Made by a program: the position numbers and the translations under genes. 64,000 nucleotides of DNA from Macropodus opercularis (taxonomy: Eukaryota > Chordata > Actinopteri > Anabantiformes > Osphronemidae): assembly GCA_030770545.1 (NCBI GenBank), contig JAUCMP010000028.1, forward strand, positions 14,961,501 through 15,025,500, given 5' to 3'. Positions 46,061 through 59,000 of the stretch are shown piece by piece (the first letter of the stretch is position 1; each line of letters begins with the position of its first letter). The notes under the pieces were generated by a model that made no database searches, was not told the origin of the DNA, and saw only the letters and a program-made list of their open reading frames with translations.

Positions 46061-47117
46061 AAAAGCTTCACAACTGCAACCAAACCACAAGGGTCCAACA
46101 TTGCAGAGTGCTTAAAAAACTGAACAGCAGCAGAGAGAGCAAGTAAATAATTAGTGTTAAATATCCTCACAGCCAAACTCCATGTAATGTAACACTCAGT
46201 GTTTGACTTAACTCTCCCATCTATACATATAAATTAATAAATCAGTCATTGTATTTTATTGTAAATTGACCTAACATGTGCCTATAAATAAAACGTGCCT
46301 TCACTATTGAAGGAGGCAGGCAGTGATTCCAAGACCACACAGCGAGTGATCAAACTTATTTTTCACTGCAACCTTGTAAATCAGGACAGAGTTCAGCAGC
46401 ACAACCCCTGTTGCGTAAGACTCTGTAGGCTTCCTGTGTAGATGCGTACACAATGAATGCTGCTTGCTCAGGGTGGAGAAGGAGTTTGGTGGTCTGACTG
46501 ACTGATACCATCTCTGTCTAAGAGCTGCTCAAAGCGCCAGCTGCTCTATGTCAGCTTCACTGTCAGAGAACTCCGTCCCACATGGGAGGAGGATAAATCA
46601 AGCCTAGAACACGGTTCTAACTCACTCTGGCCTCAGCCACAGTGACATTCCTGCAAAACCGCAATCTGTGCTCATTGCTCTCTACTCCTACCACAACTAT
46701 CATAGCCATCCCAAGAATTTACTCCAAATGATTGTTTTGCTTCTCCTCCTCCCCCTCGCTGGGTATGTTTGGGTGGGTGTATGCATGGCTGCAGGCTAAG
46801 GAGTAGTGAGGGAGTTCCCTCACATCTGTTCTCCATAAGCGCTTGTTGACAGCAGCTCTTTTCTCTTGCTTGCTTCCAGCTCCCAGTTTGTCCCTTCTTA
46901 GGATTCTGTTCGTGCTGCAGCTCATCCAAGATTAAGCAGAACACGGTGTCGACCTGGTGTTCACTGACGTGCTTGTCTGGAAAGAGAAGTCAGGTTCGTA
47001 GCCTTGGATACTGGACCATGAAACAAATGGGAACTATATTTAGTGTTCTCTGACTCAAAATTTCCCATCTTAACGTGAAATACTCCTATTGCAGACTCTG
47101 GTTTAATCATCGCCCAG

Positions 47118-47131
47118 GTTACCATAACAAC
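47118..47131 (+). promoter_or_regulatory. RFX X-box-like site
   Basis: GTTACCATAACAAC fits the X-box form GTTRCCATRRCAAC at every position. No gene or promoter is recognised beside it. Confidence 0.4.
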
Positions 47132-49874
47132 AGCTTCATGTTTATTGAAATGGACTGTGTGTGAGTGTATGCGTACATTTTCTTTCAGTTACCGCACTAA
47201 ATAGTTGTCTTAAGGCCGGAGTGCGTCTGCAATAGAAGCGAAAGCTACCAAAGCTTGTAATTGAAAAAGGGCAAATGGGACCATCACAACTGTCCATTGG
47301 TTTTTAAACGGGATAAACAATCGATGGGAAGCAGTAAGCAGATCTGTGAACGATCTAAATGCTTCCACGAGTTTTAATCTTTACTTCCTGCGCCGCAGAT
47401 ACTGGCCCTTAATGACTGGACAGGTTCCAGAGATGGAAACCGAGCTGTAGAACCAGCCAATTAGATGGGACTGATAATGTGTGACATCTACCCATCAGGC
47501 CGAGCGTTCTCCCCTTGCTTTAAAGGTGCTGCAAGTTAAGATCTTACACCAGCCACAGTCTCATGCAGACAAATGAACAATAGACAGCAAACCAAAAATC
47601 TCTACTGCTTGTTCCAGCTTAATTGTGCTGCTAATGGGATTTGGTTTAATGGCTTTTGGTGGAAAGGCTCCATTTTCAAGAAGTGCTCTTGTTAGACGCC
47701 TCCCTAACATACTCGCTCCGCTGTCTACTCTGTGCACACATGTAATCCGCTGGCTGTGCAGACCTGTGGGTGAAAACCGTTCCAGAAAACGAAATGTCAG
47801 CCGCTCAAACATCATTTCTAAGGCTTTTTTTTTAACTGTTATTCTTAACTGTGCCGTTTTATTCCCCGGGAGTTGAATTAAGGCCCCACAAAGGATGTAC
47901 ACCTGCACACCACCAGGGACGGGAGCTGAAGCTGCTGCATCTGTACAAATGGGTCCTCAGAGGAACATCTCCGTCTCTTTCTTGTCATTCAGTGTTTTCA
48001 ACAGCTGGTGGGCAACAAAGCGTGAGAACGCAAGGACTGTGGCTGCACATGCAGAGGATTCATAGGAAAAGGGTTAAACCTGCAGTTGATCTATTAATAA
48101 CAGTAGATCATCCAATTTATTTTAGCTCAGGTATGTCAACAATAGTTGTTCTATGTATTTGCATTCTGTGAGGACTCTCTAGTTAGAGGTTTACTTTCCA
48201 GGTACACTAACGATGCAAGTTCAACTGCTACGCCTCATGGAGTTTTAATATTTTTAATGTCAGTGCTATGTATTTAAAAGTGAACAAGCTCACTAGCTCC
48301 TGCAACTAGCACAGCGAACATGTGCACCTGATCCTAGATCACTGAAATACATCCTTCTGGGTTCAGTGTCTTGTTTTATGTATAGAACAGGCGAAACGTC
48401 TTTATCCTACACAGCTGGGTGCTCAGGACCTGGAGCTGTGGTGTGGCTCACCCTCGGTCCTCGGTTCACCCACCAGCCACCACAGATGCCCAGTATTACA
48501 ATCCCTCCAAACGCATACATTATTACAATACAACCTGTGCCACTGTTGCAGCTATTCTGTTCTGTTTGTAAATTCTGGAACCTGGAGGAGGATGAGGGGC
48601 AGCTACAGGGTTTGGTCAGGGCTCTGCATTCTAACCTCACATTCTCTGAGCTGCTTTTTGTTTTGCTGCTGTCAAGCGACACATCTTAAAAACAGATTAA
48701 AGCACATATCCAACGCGTTTTGCATCGAGGTAAAAGGTTGTAGCACAAAAAGCGAACCCAAATCCTTGTCAAGCTAATGATTCTTCACATGAATGTATAT
48801 TTCATTGGCTGTGGATTCGCCAGGATCTGCATGTAGCGGTGGAAGCTTTTTTAGTATTCATGCCCTCTTGCTTCGCAGCCTCTCGGCCATGCCTCGTCTC
48901 AAGACGAGTCCTGCTCTCTCTCTCCGAGTCTCTTTGTTCTTCCTAAAAGTGCTCGTCTACCACCGGAGCTGCCACTGTTGCCGTGTCTTTGATGTGAGTC
49001 GGGGAGATGGCAGCGAGTCCTCACCTGTCAGCTTTCATGTCTCCCTGAAGGTTGACTTTGACTCGGTGTCTGTTAAATTGGGATTGATTGCTACAACGGG
49101 ATCCACACGAACACAGACCTACACACTGTACATTCCTGTAATTAATGCCTTTATCGGCTGGAAAGAGCGGCTCTTCCTGGAGGATGTCTCATTCACGCAG
49201 TGATGTGTTGCACTTACAGAATAATTAATGCACCGTTTCAGTCAAAGCTTTGTGCCGCCCCATGCAGCATGATTCCCTCTCACAAGCCTCTTGCTCTGTC
49301 TGTCTCAACTACAGGAAGGGTGCGTACCACTTCAAACTTCAAGCCGTGTCCTTCAAGACAGCGCTGCCCCTTCCTCATTGTGCTTCACAGTGGTTTGATT
49401 TGCTGATGGTCTGGGAGAAAACAGTGTGTAGAGGTGAAAGAAGCAAACTTATTGGCTTACTGAGAAACACCGGGGAAACTCTGGTGAGCCCCCCTTCTGC
49501 CCCTGACTTATGAGCCAGAGAGCGACTGATCCTCAGGCCGCTTCTAAAGCCATCATTGATTAGGGAGACATTTCTTTGGCTGTGGAATCTCAAATAAAGT
49601 CTCCTTATCTGCAGTGAAGAAACAGAGAGAGAGACCATTACAGAAGGAGAACGAGGAGCAGCGAGCCCCCCATGGATGCTACTGTCAGCTGTGGGAACCC
49701 ACATGAAAGTGGTGCAGCCAGATACCAGCGCTCTTTGATCGCGCCTTTGTGTGATAAACATCGCTCCGTGCCAGCCTGCTCAGTGCTCTGTGCCAGCCTG
49801 GCTGGGAAGGTGAAGGGCTTTGAGCAGGCTTCCAGCTCAGCCCTGCTCAGGACCAGCAGGCATTCGCCATGCGC

Positions 49875-49890
49875 TCACACACACACACAC
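49875..49890. repeat. Short CA microsatellite
   Basis: About eight CA units. A GA-rich run, GAGAGAGAGA, follows about 90 bp away (49977-49988). Confidence 0.8.
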
Positions 49891-52343
49891 GCTAACGTTC
49901 TATAGCAGATTATGCTCACTTTTCATTTCTGCCATTCTTTTTCAGCCCCACCACTCCGATATATTTTCACCTTTTGAGAGAGAGAGATAAAGAGACACAA
50001 ATGAGAGGAAGAGAGAGAAGGGGGTGACTCGTTATCCAGTCGCTGCAGCCTCGGCTCCAGAGGCAACCTCTCCTGCTGTGGAGTGTGAAGCCTATTTGAA
50101 CCAATAATCATCAAGTCTTGAAAATTAAAATTGTGCAGGGCGCACATGGTTCAGGTTGGGCACAGGGGTTTTTGTGCTGTGTGTAGTAATAGCAATACAG
50201 GTGTTTTATGCTTAATATCTGACATCATGAATGAAGGAATTTTTCCAACGCTACCTGCGCAAATTCACACCTTTGAATGTTGTTTTTACAACATAAGACA
50301 ATAACAATCATTATATCAGCTTTAGCTCGAGCCTGTGACAAAGCCACATGGTGATTTAAATTCACAGCAAAGCATCGCTCTGTTGCTCGGTGCATAGTCC
50401 GGAGTGTGTACATTTTAGAAGGGGAGAGGAGCGAGCCCAGGGAGTGGGGATGGAATGGATTCCATGCATGTGTGGGAAGTGGCTTTGGCACGGTTTGAAA
50501 TTAATGATCCCAACATGTGCTACAGTTGAGAATCCTCAGAAACAAAAAGTGCAGACACAAGTGGCTGCCAAACAGCCGCAGTATGCACAGGCCACAGACG
50601 GAAAAAACGACAAGGACGTCAAACCGGAAGCTGTGGAGAACTTGAAAATAGATAAATAGATGCTGCAGCAAAAACACACAATCTCAGCTTTAATGCCCGC
50701 AAAGGCTTGAGCACCGTTATGATGCTCTGACTGAACAGAGAGCTGTGAGTCGCCTTCTCACCTTCTCATGCGTTACGTTTAAGTGCCAGACTAAGAATAT
50801 GTCCCTGGTCCACGGTGGACTGGGAAACAAGGAGAAGGGTCACTGCATGTTCAGCATCCACCGGAGTAATACAAAAAATGATTTTCAGAGTGAACATTAA
50901 AGCTCATGAATTTTGTGGGATCAAATTAAAATGAATATCCAGATGTTTGTTTCTTTTTTTTACATTTCAAGCTAATATACCTTAAATGTTCTATTTTGTA
51001 TTGTCAGAACTAAATGAACACTGACTTTGATACTTAAAAATGGTTAATATGAGCATAATGAGTTTCACAGTCTGCTACAGTTCTTCACAAATCACGGAAA
51101 AGCAGTAAAAAAAAATCTATTTTATGTGTTTTGAAGTCATACGGTTCTTGTGACTAATTAAGATGGTTATGTTTCAACTTCAGTCGCTTTTTTCTAAGCC
51201 AGAGTAAATACGTTACTGAGAAACACGAGGATTTATTTCACTGTGGGGCTGAATTGTGGCGACTAATTTACCAACAGATAACATTAAGATGGAATCCAGA
51301 AACTGCCACAGATGCCAGAAGTAGAAAAAGAATTATACTGTACGAAGGTATTTCAGATCACTCGGCTGCTCGTCATTGCTATTCTGTAAACAGAAGATAA
51401 TCGGATATTTTGCTCGGAGCTAATGGGTCGAGCTGAAGGTGTTTTGCATTTTGCCATTCTGCAGAACCAGCCGACACACAGCTACACAGAAACGCAGCCA
51501 GTGCTTAACCCTCATCTGAATCCTACCTGCAACCATGCAACAACTGATATGTCTTCAAGACAACGGCGAACATTGAGTGAGATATCACCAAGTGTGTCAA
51601 AGTACGAAGCGCTTGTCAGAGCCCGCCAAGCGTATCCAGCGCTGTCATTGCTGCTCGCCTGTCTGCCGGTGGAGAACATCTGCCGTTGACAAGAGGTGCG
51701 CCCCGGCTTCTCTCCACATCAGTTGTGGATCACTACTCTCAATCAAAGCCGGGAGAGGAGTGCTCGCATAATGTGACAGAGCCTGTCTCTCTCTTTGTCT
51801 TTGTTTGTAGATGTCTCAACCAGAAATGTGCCCACAGGCCTGGACACGAAGACAGAGAAGTGAGAAAAGCTCATTAAAGGTCGCACACAGACAAACAGGA
51901 AAAGCAACAGACCTAAAGCAGGTATGTGCATCAGGGCTGTAAGACATCCAGCTATAAAAATACTATTGGTGATAAGCCAGCACTTTTCATGAAATAGCCC
52001 CAGTGGACTAGCTAAACGTATCAGCAAATAATGGCAGTCAGATTTAATGATATTACGAGCCATTAAAGAGGAAAAAAGATTGAGACTGATCTTATCATCT
52101 CCCTGTTTCACATTGATTGCCACATCTGATATCTTGTTTCTTACATTTCCTCATCTAATGCGGTAACAGCTGTGGAAATTGAAGCTGATGTGCGTTGTTA
52201 ACTGTGTTTATTGTGGCTGTGTAATTACAAACTATATAATGCAGAATCTAATGTATTAGATTAGTGAGAGGATTGCACCTCGCTCGTGGTGAGAAGCCGT
52301 GTCGGTGCCGGCGCGTGGCCTCAGACGGTGCTGTTGTGAAGAG

Positions 52344-52356
52344 TGCCACCTAGTGA
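52344..52356 (-). promoter_or_regulatory. CTCF-type motif
   Basis: On the minus strand TCACTAGGTGGCA matches CCASYAGRKGGCR at 12 of 13 positions, only the first base differing. The neighbouring sequence (52.26-52.33 kb) has several CpGs. Confidence 0.4.
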
Positions 52357-52359
52357 AAG

Positions 52360-55300
52360 TCCTGTCTGCTGAGTGGAATCCAGCAGAAGGATGTGTGTTG
52401 GTTCTGCCAGCAACAGAGATGTCCGAAAGACGTGCATCTGTGAATTTATTATTGCAAATGATCTTGTGTCTGACTGGGCATTTTTAAAAGAGAGCACTGT
52501 TCACTTGGAAATGAATGGTTGAAAAGAAACGGACAGAGAGCCAGCGTGTCGTCTGTTCAACTCCCACAGCACGACACAGCTGGAAGCAGTTCCTGTCGCC
52601 GCAGCACATTCCTCTTCTTCTACACCACGGAAGAGAAAGCATTAAACCAAACTCACCACGCAATGGATCGGTTTCGGGACGTACTGTACGCACAGCCAGA
52701 ATCTCCAAATACCCCCTGCAGACCCTGGACGTTTTCTGTTGTGGTAAAACATCAAGGAAAATATGACCAAAAACTTGCTACTTGCATGTAAACGAGATCA
52801 AGATGGATGGATGGGATCTGGATTCTATTAGAACCATCAGATTTCCATGCGCAGCTGAAAGCCAGTGGAGACCCAGATGTGCGGAGCAAAGTCGGGCAAC
52901 TCTGAATGTGATTTCCTCTGTTAAGCCTGCAGTGTATGTAAAGGAATTAAAGCCGATCAAACCTCTTAACCCACCTGCTTGTGGGATCTGATGCGAATTA
53001 CTGACAGTGTGAAATGGCCCGTCTGAAACACAATATCGCTGTTCTACAGAAGACGGAGGAGAGTGGAGAGGAAATATAAAAATAACGATGCTTGTAATTT
53101 TAAAAAGTTAAGTTTTAAGGTTACATGTGAATTTATTGCAGTGATTCAAGTTTTTACTGGATGCTGAAAAAGTTCTTAGACAACTAAACTAATAAAGTTT
53201 GTAGAAAATGTAATTGTAAAATAAATGATGATAAATATTTACTGATTTACTGATAATATTTAGAAGCATACTTTGGATGAATAAACTCTATTGGGAGGTG
53301 GCTACGGTGGATGGAGACTCAAATGAAACACACCACCACAACTGAAAGCCTGTGACCAGGCTGCTGGGTGATGCCGTCCAGTCAGCAGGGAAACCAGGAA
53401 GTGACATCAGGTGAGTCCAAACGTTTCCACCGTTCAGAAATCGTTTTTTTCCTTCGTAGGCTGTAGACTCACGCGGCCTCTGATGTGGCATAAGCAGAAA
53501 CACTCCGAGATTCTGACCAGCAATAACGATCTGCACTGAAGGATGACATGAATCATCCGCTGGCTCTCTGGGACCTCTGGCCTCCTGAAACGCTGTTTGT
53601 GACCTGTTTGCTGGTTCTTCTTCTTCTTCTCCTGCAGATATTTGTGTTGTCTGGTACTTTGAGTTTCTACTGTATGTGACTGTTGTGTTTTTTCTCTGCA
53701 CCCAGATGATTAAAACATTCACTGAGCGTTTCCATGTTCACGCTTTGGAAGGTGTTTTTGTATGAACCTGTTCCTCGAAGCCGTGAAAGCACCGCCATCA
53801 ATGTCCTTGTGGCTGCTCAGTTGTTGTTTGAACTGGGAGTTTTTTGAAGAAGAGGATATTATTCAGCTCAACCCGAGGGTTTATCTGTTTGAAGCAGGAG
53901 CTGCTAAGTGACTGAACTAGAACTGACTGCAGGGACTGAATGTTTTTTGTGAACCATCTAACATCGTATGTTGGGACTGTTTTGACATTACAGGCCTATC
54001 TGGTGTTACAGTACCAGCCCAAACTAGACTTCAGCCGTCACGTGTCCTCACTTCAGACCATACAGAACCTCTGGGTCTGCACACCGCCGAGAACCCTGCG
54101 GACTCCCTTCACCTTGGCTGTCGGCTTCATAGAAAACGTTCAACTTGTCAGATAAAAAGGTAAAAAAGTTAAAAATGATGTATAATGGAATTTCTTTTTT
54201 AAACGTGTTCTATTCTGTTGGTTTGGAGCCAAGGTTAAGTCACAGGTCAAAACGTTGTCCAACATGTACTTAAATAGCATAAAGTAGAAAGTGCATGAAC
54301 AAATGATGTAACTCTCTTAACCAAATGCTGTGATGCAGAAAGGAAGAAAGGTGAACGATACCGAGGTGGCACTTCCACCTCGCTGTATTCACACCTGCCT
54401 TGGCTTATCTCTGCCCTCACCGACGGTATAATTGAGCTTTTGACAGCACATTAAAAGTCTCACGTATGGACTGAAGTTTGAAAAGGAGTCATTTTTATAA
54501 CCCGGGTGAAATTAGTGGAGCTGAAAGAAACCAGATGTGTCTCTTAATCTGCACTCACCTCGTAAAGGACACGTGCTGCTTTTTGTACTGTATGGAGACA
54601 ACGCACAATGTTTCATCCATTCGTCTTTACCAGAGGCTCTGCTCACAAAGACGCTTCCTTCCTCCAGCAAACCATATATTGTAACAGTCTTGACTTAACA
54701 TCAGAAGACTTGCTTGACTGACTTGCAGTCAGTACCAGTGGCTGCGAGCACACGCCAGGTCAGGTGACCCGTAAGCTCTTCATTCAGCATTTCAGCACAT
54801 TAACAAAGGCGTCACGTGCTGTGGGACTCGCGGAACATTCTGTTCGGGGGATATGGGATACGTAGAGCACATGAACGGGCTAAATGAAGCACAGGTTTGC
54901 ATCCTGATGCGACTTTTCACTTTAGCTCAAGGAAGTAAACTAACTCGTAAGGAAGATAACTTCCACCGTACCCTCTCGTCGTTGTCCAGGTAAAAATAGA
55001 AAGAATAAAGAAGATCTATTTACGTCTGTTGTTCAGCTGTGTACGGTTACATTTGTCAGAGCAACAACATGAAGATGTCTCTGCTTTATCTGGGCAAAGG
55101 TCATGTGTCAGGAATCGAGCTATGGCTGCTGGGTGAAATCTACCTACCAGACTTAATGAAACAGTCTGTGTTGATCTGTGCAGCCGACAACATTGCGTTT
55201 TCTCTGCTTAGCTTGTTTAGCTGCCATGTTGTGGGAGTCAGCGTCAACCGGAGCAAATTCCCCGTAGACAGTCGAAGGTAGATGTAACGTTTCACTGAGC

Positions 55301-55480
55301 GTAGCTTGGAAGAGGGAGCACGGTTCACACTCGCTGGACCTAGTTCGTCACAACAAGGTGCTTCTCAGTTTGGCCTCATTTTCAGGCTGGAAAATCAATA
55401 ACTTGGAGTCCTATGAAATTACTTTTGAGGTGAATTTGTGAACAATTCGCATTCGCACATTGTATAATAGTTATTTTACA
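52360..55480. other. Mostly unique non-coding sequence, no gene seen
   Basis: A 144-codon minus-strand frame (53288-53722) includes a run of glutamates that comes from the TTC repeat at 53615-53630, and has no domain. AT-rich from 53.07 to 53.28 kb. Two overlapping frames at 52515-52791 (83 and 90 codons) are in different registers and unsupported. Confidence 0.55.
53615..53630. repeat. Short TTC run
   Basis: Five TTC units in unique sequence, giving a poly-Glu run on the minus strand. Confidence 0.8.
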
Positions 55481-55490
55481 CCGTTTAAGT

Positions 55491-56032
55491 CAGTGTTTCC
55501 CAGCCTTTTTGAGCCCTGGCACATATTTAATAGAATAATCACACAGCGCACCACCAAACAAAAACGTCCTTCATGTTTTTTCAGTATCGTGGTCTCTGCT
55601 TCACTGTGGAGCTGATTTAGATGAGTTCAGTAACTTTGTAGCGTTAAGACCTTGGTGGTTTTTCTAGGTAACGCTGCCTGTTTCTCCGTCTGCTCACACG
55701 TTTGAATAAAATACGTTGTGTTGTTGTCGTGAAGTTCAGGCGTCTTGTTAACGTGGAACCGCGTTGGACAACTTTTCCCTCACACCAGTCAGTGGCGTTG
55801 GCTCGGTTGGTTGCCCTGTAAAAGTCAGTCCAGAGACGAGACTTTCAGTTCACCCGAAGCGCGACTGTGTCCTATGACCCGTATTCAGTCCGTCCAGCTG
55901 GTGGCAGTGGGACGTTCAGCCGTCCTCTGTGGGAGCCTTTCAGTGTTTTGCTTGTCACTGAGAGAAACGATCGCAGCTCACAGGTTGGGAATCTGTCAGG
56001 ACACACCAGTGCACAGTGGCTGAAAAACACTG
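55491..56032. mobile_element. Non-autonomous hAT transposon (MITE), 542 bp
   Basis: The left end CAGTGTTTCCCAGCC (55491-55505) and the right end GGCTGAAAAACACTG (56018-56032) are terminal inverted repeats that match at 13 of 15 positions. The left subterminal text GAGCCCTGGCACAT and GCGCACCACC, and on the other strand CCACTGTGC and GTTGGGAAT-type sequence at the right, are typical of a hAT family widespread in fish. Flanking 8-mers GTTTAAGT and CTTTGAGG agree at 5 of 8 positions, as a decayed 8-bp hAT target duplication would. No transposase frame is present; the frames of about 90 codons inside are not transposase-like. Confidence 0.8.
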
Positions 56033-56040
56033 CTTTGAGG

Positions 56041-59000
56041 CGCCTGCTAGCTGTGACATACTCATGGTTAGGTCTGCAGCTTCTAAGTTGCTGGAACCTT
56101 CTTCAACCTGCACAACCAAGCGAGTGCCCTTGCTGAACTCTAATCAAGCGATTTAGCGTGAAAGAAGTGCAGCTATCAGCGTATGTGTTCATGTAATCAA
56201 AGGGCTTACTTATCATTTCTATGCGCAAGTCCAATGAAACACGCGGAATGACTAAGTGGAAGAGTGACGTGATCTTTCTCCTTCAGAGGAACTTTCCCGC
56301 TGACCCCGGAGTCCAGAGGTTAATGACATCATTAGCATTCTGTTGGGGCTCGTCTGGCCTCTCGTTCCCACAGGGCCCGGGCGGTGCTCAGAGGGCTGAC
56401 TAAGCCAGAGACTTAGCGCTGGGTAATGGTTCGCCCACATTATGTGTGCAAAGGGTATGTATCACAGAGAGAGGCTGGGCTTGATGGGGAGGATACTGGA
56501 ACTGGGACTCATGGGTAGACGGCAGAGGGAGTGTGAGTCACAGTGAACTTCATCTGGGCTTCATGCATTCAGGCTGTTGGCTGCAGACACGATTATGTAA
56601 ATACTCTATTCTATAATTATGAATATAATCAATAATCTATGAATTATCAATAACAATTCTATACCGTGGATGATGAAATCTTGCGACTGAATGGTTATTT
56701 GACATTTAGGTCTTCTTCCACATGCACAGCAAAATGTCACGCGCCTGGCTATCACGCCAGCAAAGCGAGTAAATGGTCAGAAAATCTAGGAATTATGTTC
56801 ACTTCATGACAAATGGTTGTTGTAGCAAAACATAAGCCACAGTGTTTCCGTTTTCCTCTGCTCTTTTTATGTGGTCCTGACAGCAGGCGCCTCAAAATTA
56901 ACCAGCAGAAATAGAAATTCAGTTTGTAAGTAAACATTCAAACGTGATTGTGTTGGAAGGGAGCAGTGAACTTTTCATTTATAATAATAAGTGAGCTGTA
57001 TTTTTATTATTTAACTAAAAACTAAGGGTAAGTTGTTTGTCTCTGCAGTTCTGTGAGTGAGTTCTGACTATTATCTAAACTATTATTAATAACACCATGC
57101 GATAATAATAACAGTGAATTCAAACTAAACGGAGCAAACTGAAGCTGTTTTAGAGATGTGTTCATTTAATATTTCTACATTCTAATACGAATCAATAATA
57201 AAGGCTACTGCACAATGTTTTCTACCTGTAGATGGTGAAACAACTTTGCGGCGACTGGGAGTAAAGACATGCATCCAGGTGTTTGGACGTATAATACTTG
57301 TGGCCTCTGTGGCGTAAGGGTCCCTGTCATTTCTGTTCATCTGCTGTTTGTAACAATTTAATTCAATTAAATTTATTCCTTTCATGTCCCTGATAAAACT
57401 CTGATGGAGGAGTCAGGAGAAATAAAGCACCTTACAAACTTTGTTATTGTTGCGAGTGCTTGAGCCAGACGCATATTTCAACACATGCCTCAAACCCCCT
57501 AACATTAAGAAAACAGCAGCGTTTAGATAATGACCACTTTGATGGCATTTACAGCATGTTGGACAGGCACAGTTAGAAATGGGGGAGATGAGACCGTCTT
57601 CTGGAAAAGTAACTGGGACAGGGGCTCGGGAGATTCAGTTTTTCCCCTCAGGTGACTCTGTTGTCAGCATGTTATCAGGGGAGAAGAGCGAGAGGAGGGG
57701 AGGCAGCAGGAGCGAGCTTCCATACGGGAGTCCTGCTTCACATTTAGCCTCAAATCCTTGATGGCAGGGTGCAAGCGGAGGTGCTTGCAGCAGTCTGCTA
57801 CTTCTGGCACAGCGTGGGTAGGTAACGCTTGTGTGTCATAGTGCTGGACCAAATATAACCTGCTCGCGCTAACTCGCACATTGCTTGATTGTCCTGTCAA
57901 CACAGGAGCCTTCAGTGGATCACATTTAAGGAAAACAACAGATATACAAAAATAAACAGAAAGAAGAAGAGGAGGCGCCACAGACAGTGGCTGAGAATGA
58001 CAACTGGGACGACCCCCCCAAGGCAGGGGGGCGCTGGTCAGAACTGACCTGCACTGAGCCAACGCCACAGTCAGAGAAGCCCAAGGTTCCAGGAATCCCC
58101 GGACAGCAGGCAGGGTCTGGCAACAAGAGTTCAGAAACCTCTCAAACGACGCTGGTGACGATCTGTGCCATGACGTCCGTTCGCATTCATTCATATCGGT
58201 AACACTGAATGGATTTCATGTCTCCTGTGATTTCCTCTTGAGATAAGAGTATTCAACGCGTCACAGTAAGCAAAACTAAACCCCAGACAGATCCAGTCTA
58301 GTTCATGTGAACTGGGATCTGCTTCGCTCTGCTGCTCTTTTCATGGAGGTCAAACTGTGGCCACCTCACACTGACACAGCGACCTGCTGTGGTCATTGAT
58401 TACTATTAACAACAGCTCATAAGGAGCAATGATAAGTAAAATGAGAAGAAGTCTGTGCCTTGGTTTACAACTAATGTCGTTACTTAATCGTTTACCATAA
58501 GCAGCTGTAAAAACGCTGCCAACCTTACGCGATTTGGTGTAAAAAAATTTTTACAATGAGCTTCTGGAAAGCGCTTGTACAGTCATTTACTTTGAAGGAA
58601 AATACTTGATGAGAGATCATTTGCATAAAGCAGGTACAGAATGAGACAAGCATGAGATGAAATGTCTGAAGTTTAACACGAGCTGCACGTGTTACTAAGG
58701 CTCGACTCCAACTGGACGCCCATAGATGGTCTGAATGAAGGAAATGTCTTCATCACTAATTCTAGGTCACAGTCCCTGTGGATGCCCTCGTCCATGAACG
58801 GCAGTGGGACATCCTGTGTGTTATGTTTACTTACTTTCCTTGACTTTGGTCGACCCTGCAGTATCCTGGCTGCCCATGAAGCAGGGAGCCTTAGAAATTA
58901 GATTAAGTTACCGTGTGAAACTCTGGTTCATTCCATAATTTCGTATCAACATTGACAGCTGCCAATAGAATTTGTGACATCCACATCATCACCCCAAGTG

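Larger units (their letters stand above)
46061..52340. other. Mostly unique non-coding sequence, no gene seen
   Basis: The largest frames are 136 codons at 48793-49203 (+), 128 at 49375-49761 (-) and 115 at 47561-47908 (-). None has a domain, and the last two overlap plus-strand frames. Enhancer-like texture is present at 47.19-47.33 kb (CCATTGGTTTTTAAAC, GATAAACAATCGATGG). AT-rich from 50.87 to 51.16 kb. Confidence 0.55.

Noticed and set aside
45346..46176. Minus-strand ORFs made of YTILYYT-like repeats
   Set aside because: These are translations of the pentamer satellite. The period-5 unit gives a five-residue repeat in any open frame and carries no coding evidence.
48793..49203. A 136-codon plus-strand ORF
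   Set aside because: The ATG context is ordinary, there is no domain, and no splice or promoter signals frame it.
53288..53722. A 144-codon minus-strand ORF with an acidic run
   Set aside because: The glutamate run is the translation of a TTC repeat, and the remainder has no domain.
57664..58202. The longest frame (176 codons, minus strand) and an opposing plus-strand frame reading AENDNWDDPPKAGGRWSELT
   Set aside because: No domain or family is recognised on either strand. The plus frame begins at a GTG and has an in-frame stop (57927) between it and the only reasonable splice acceptor, and the two frames exclude each other. Chance frames in GC-richer sequence explain both.
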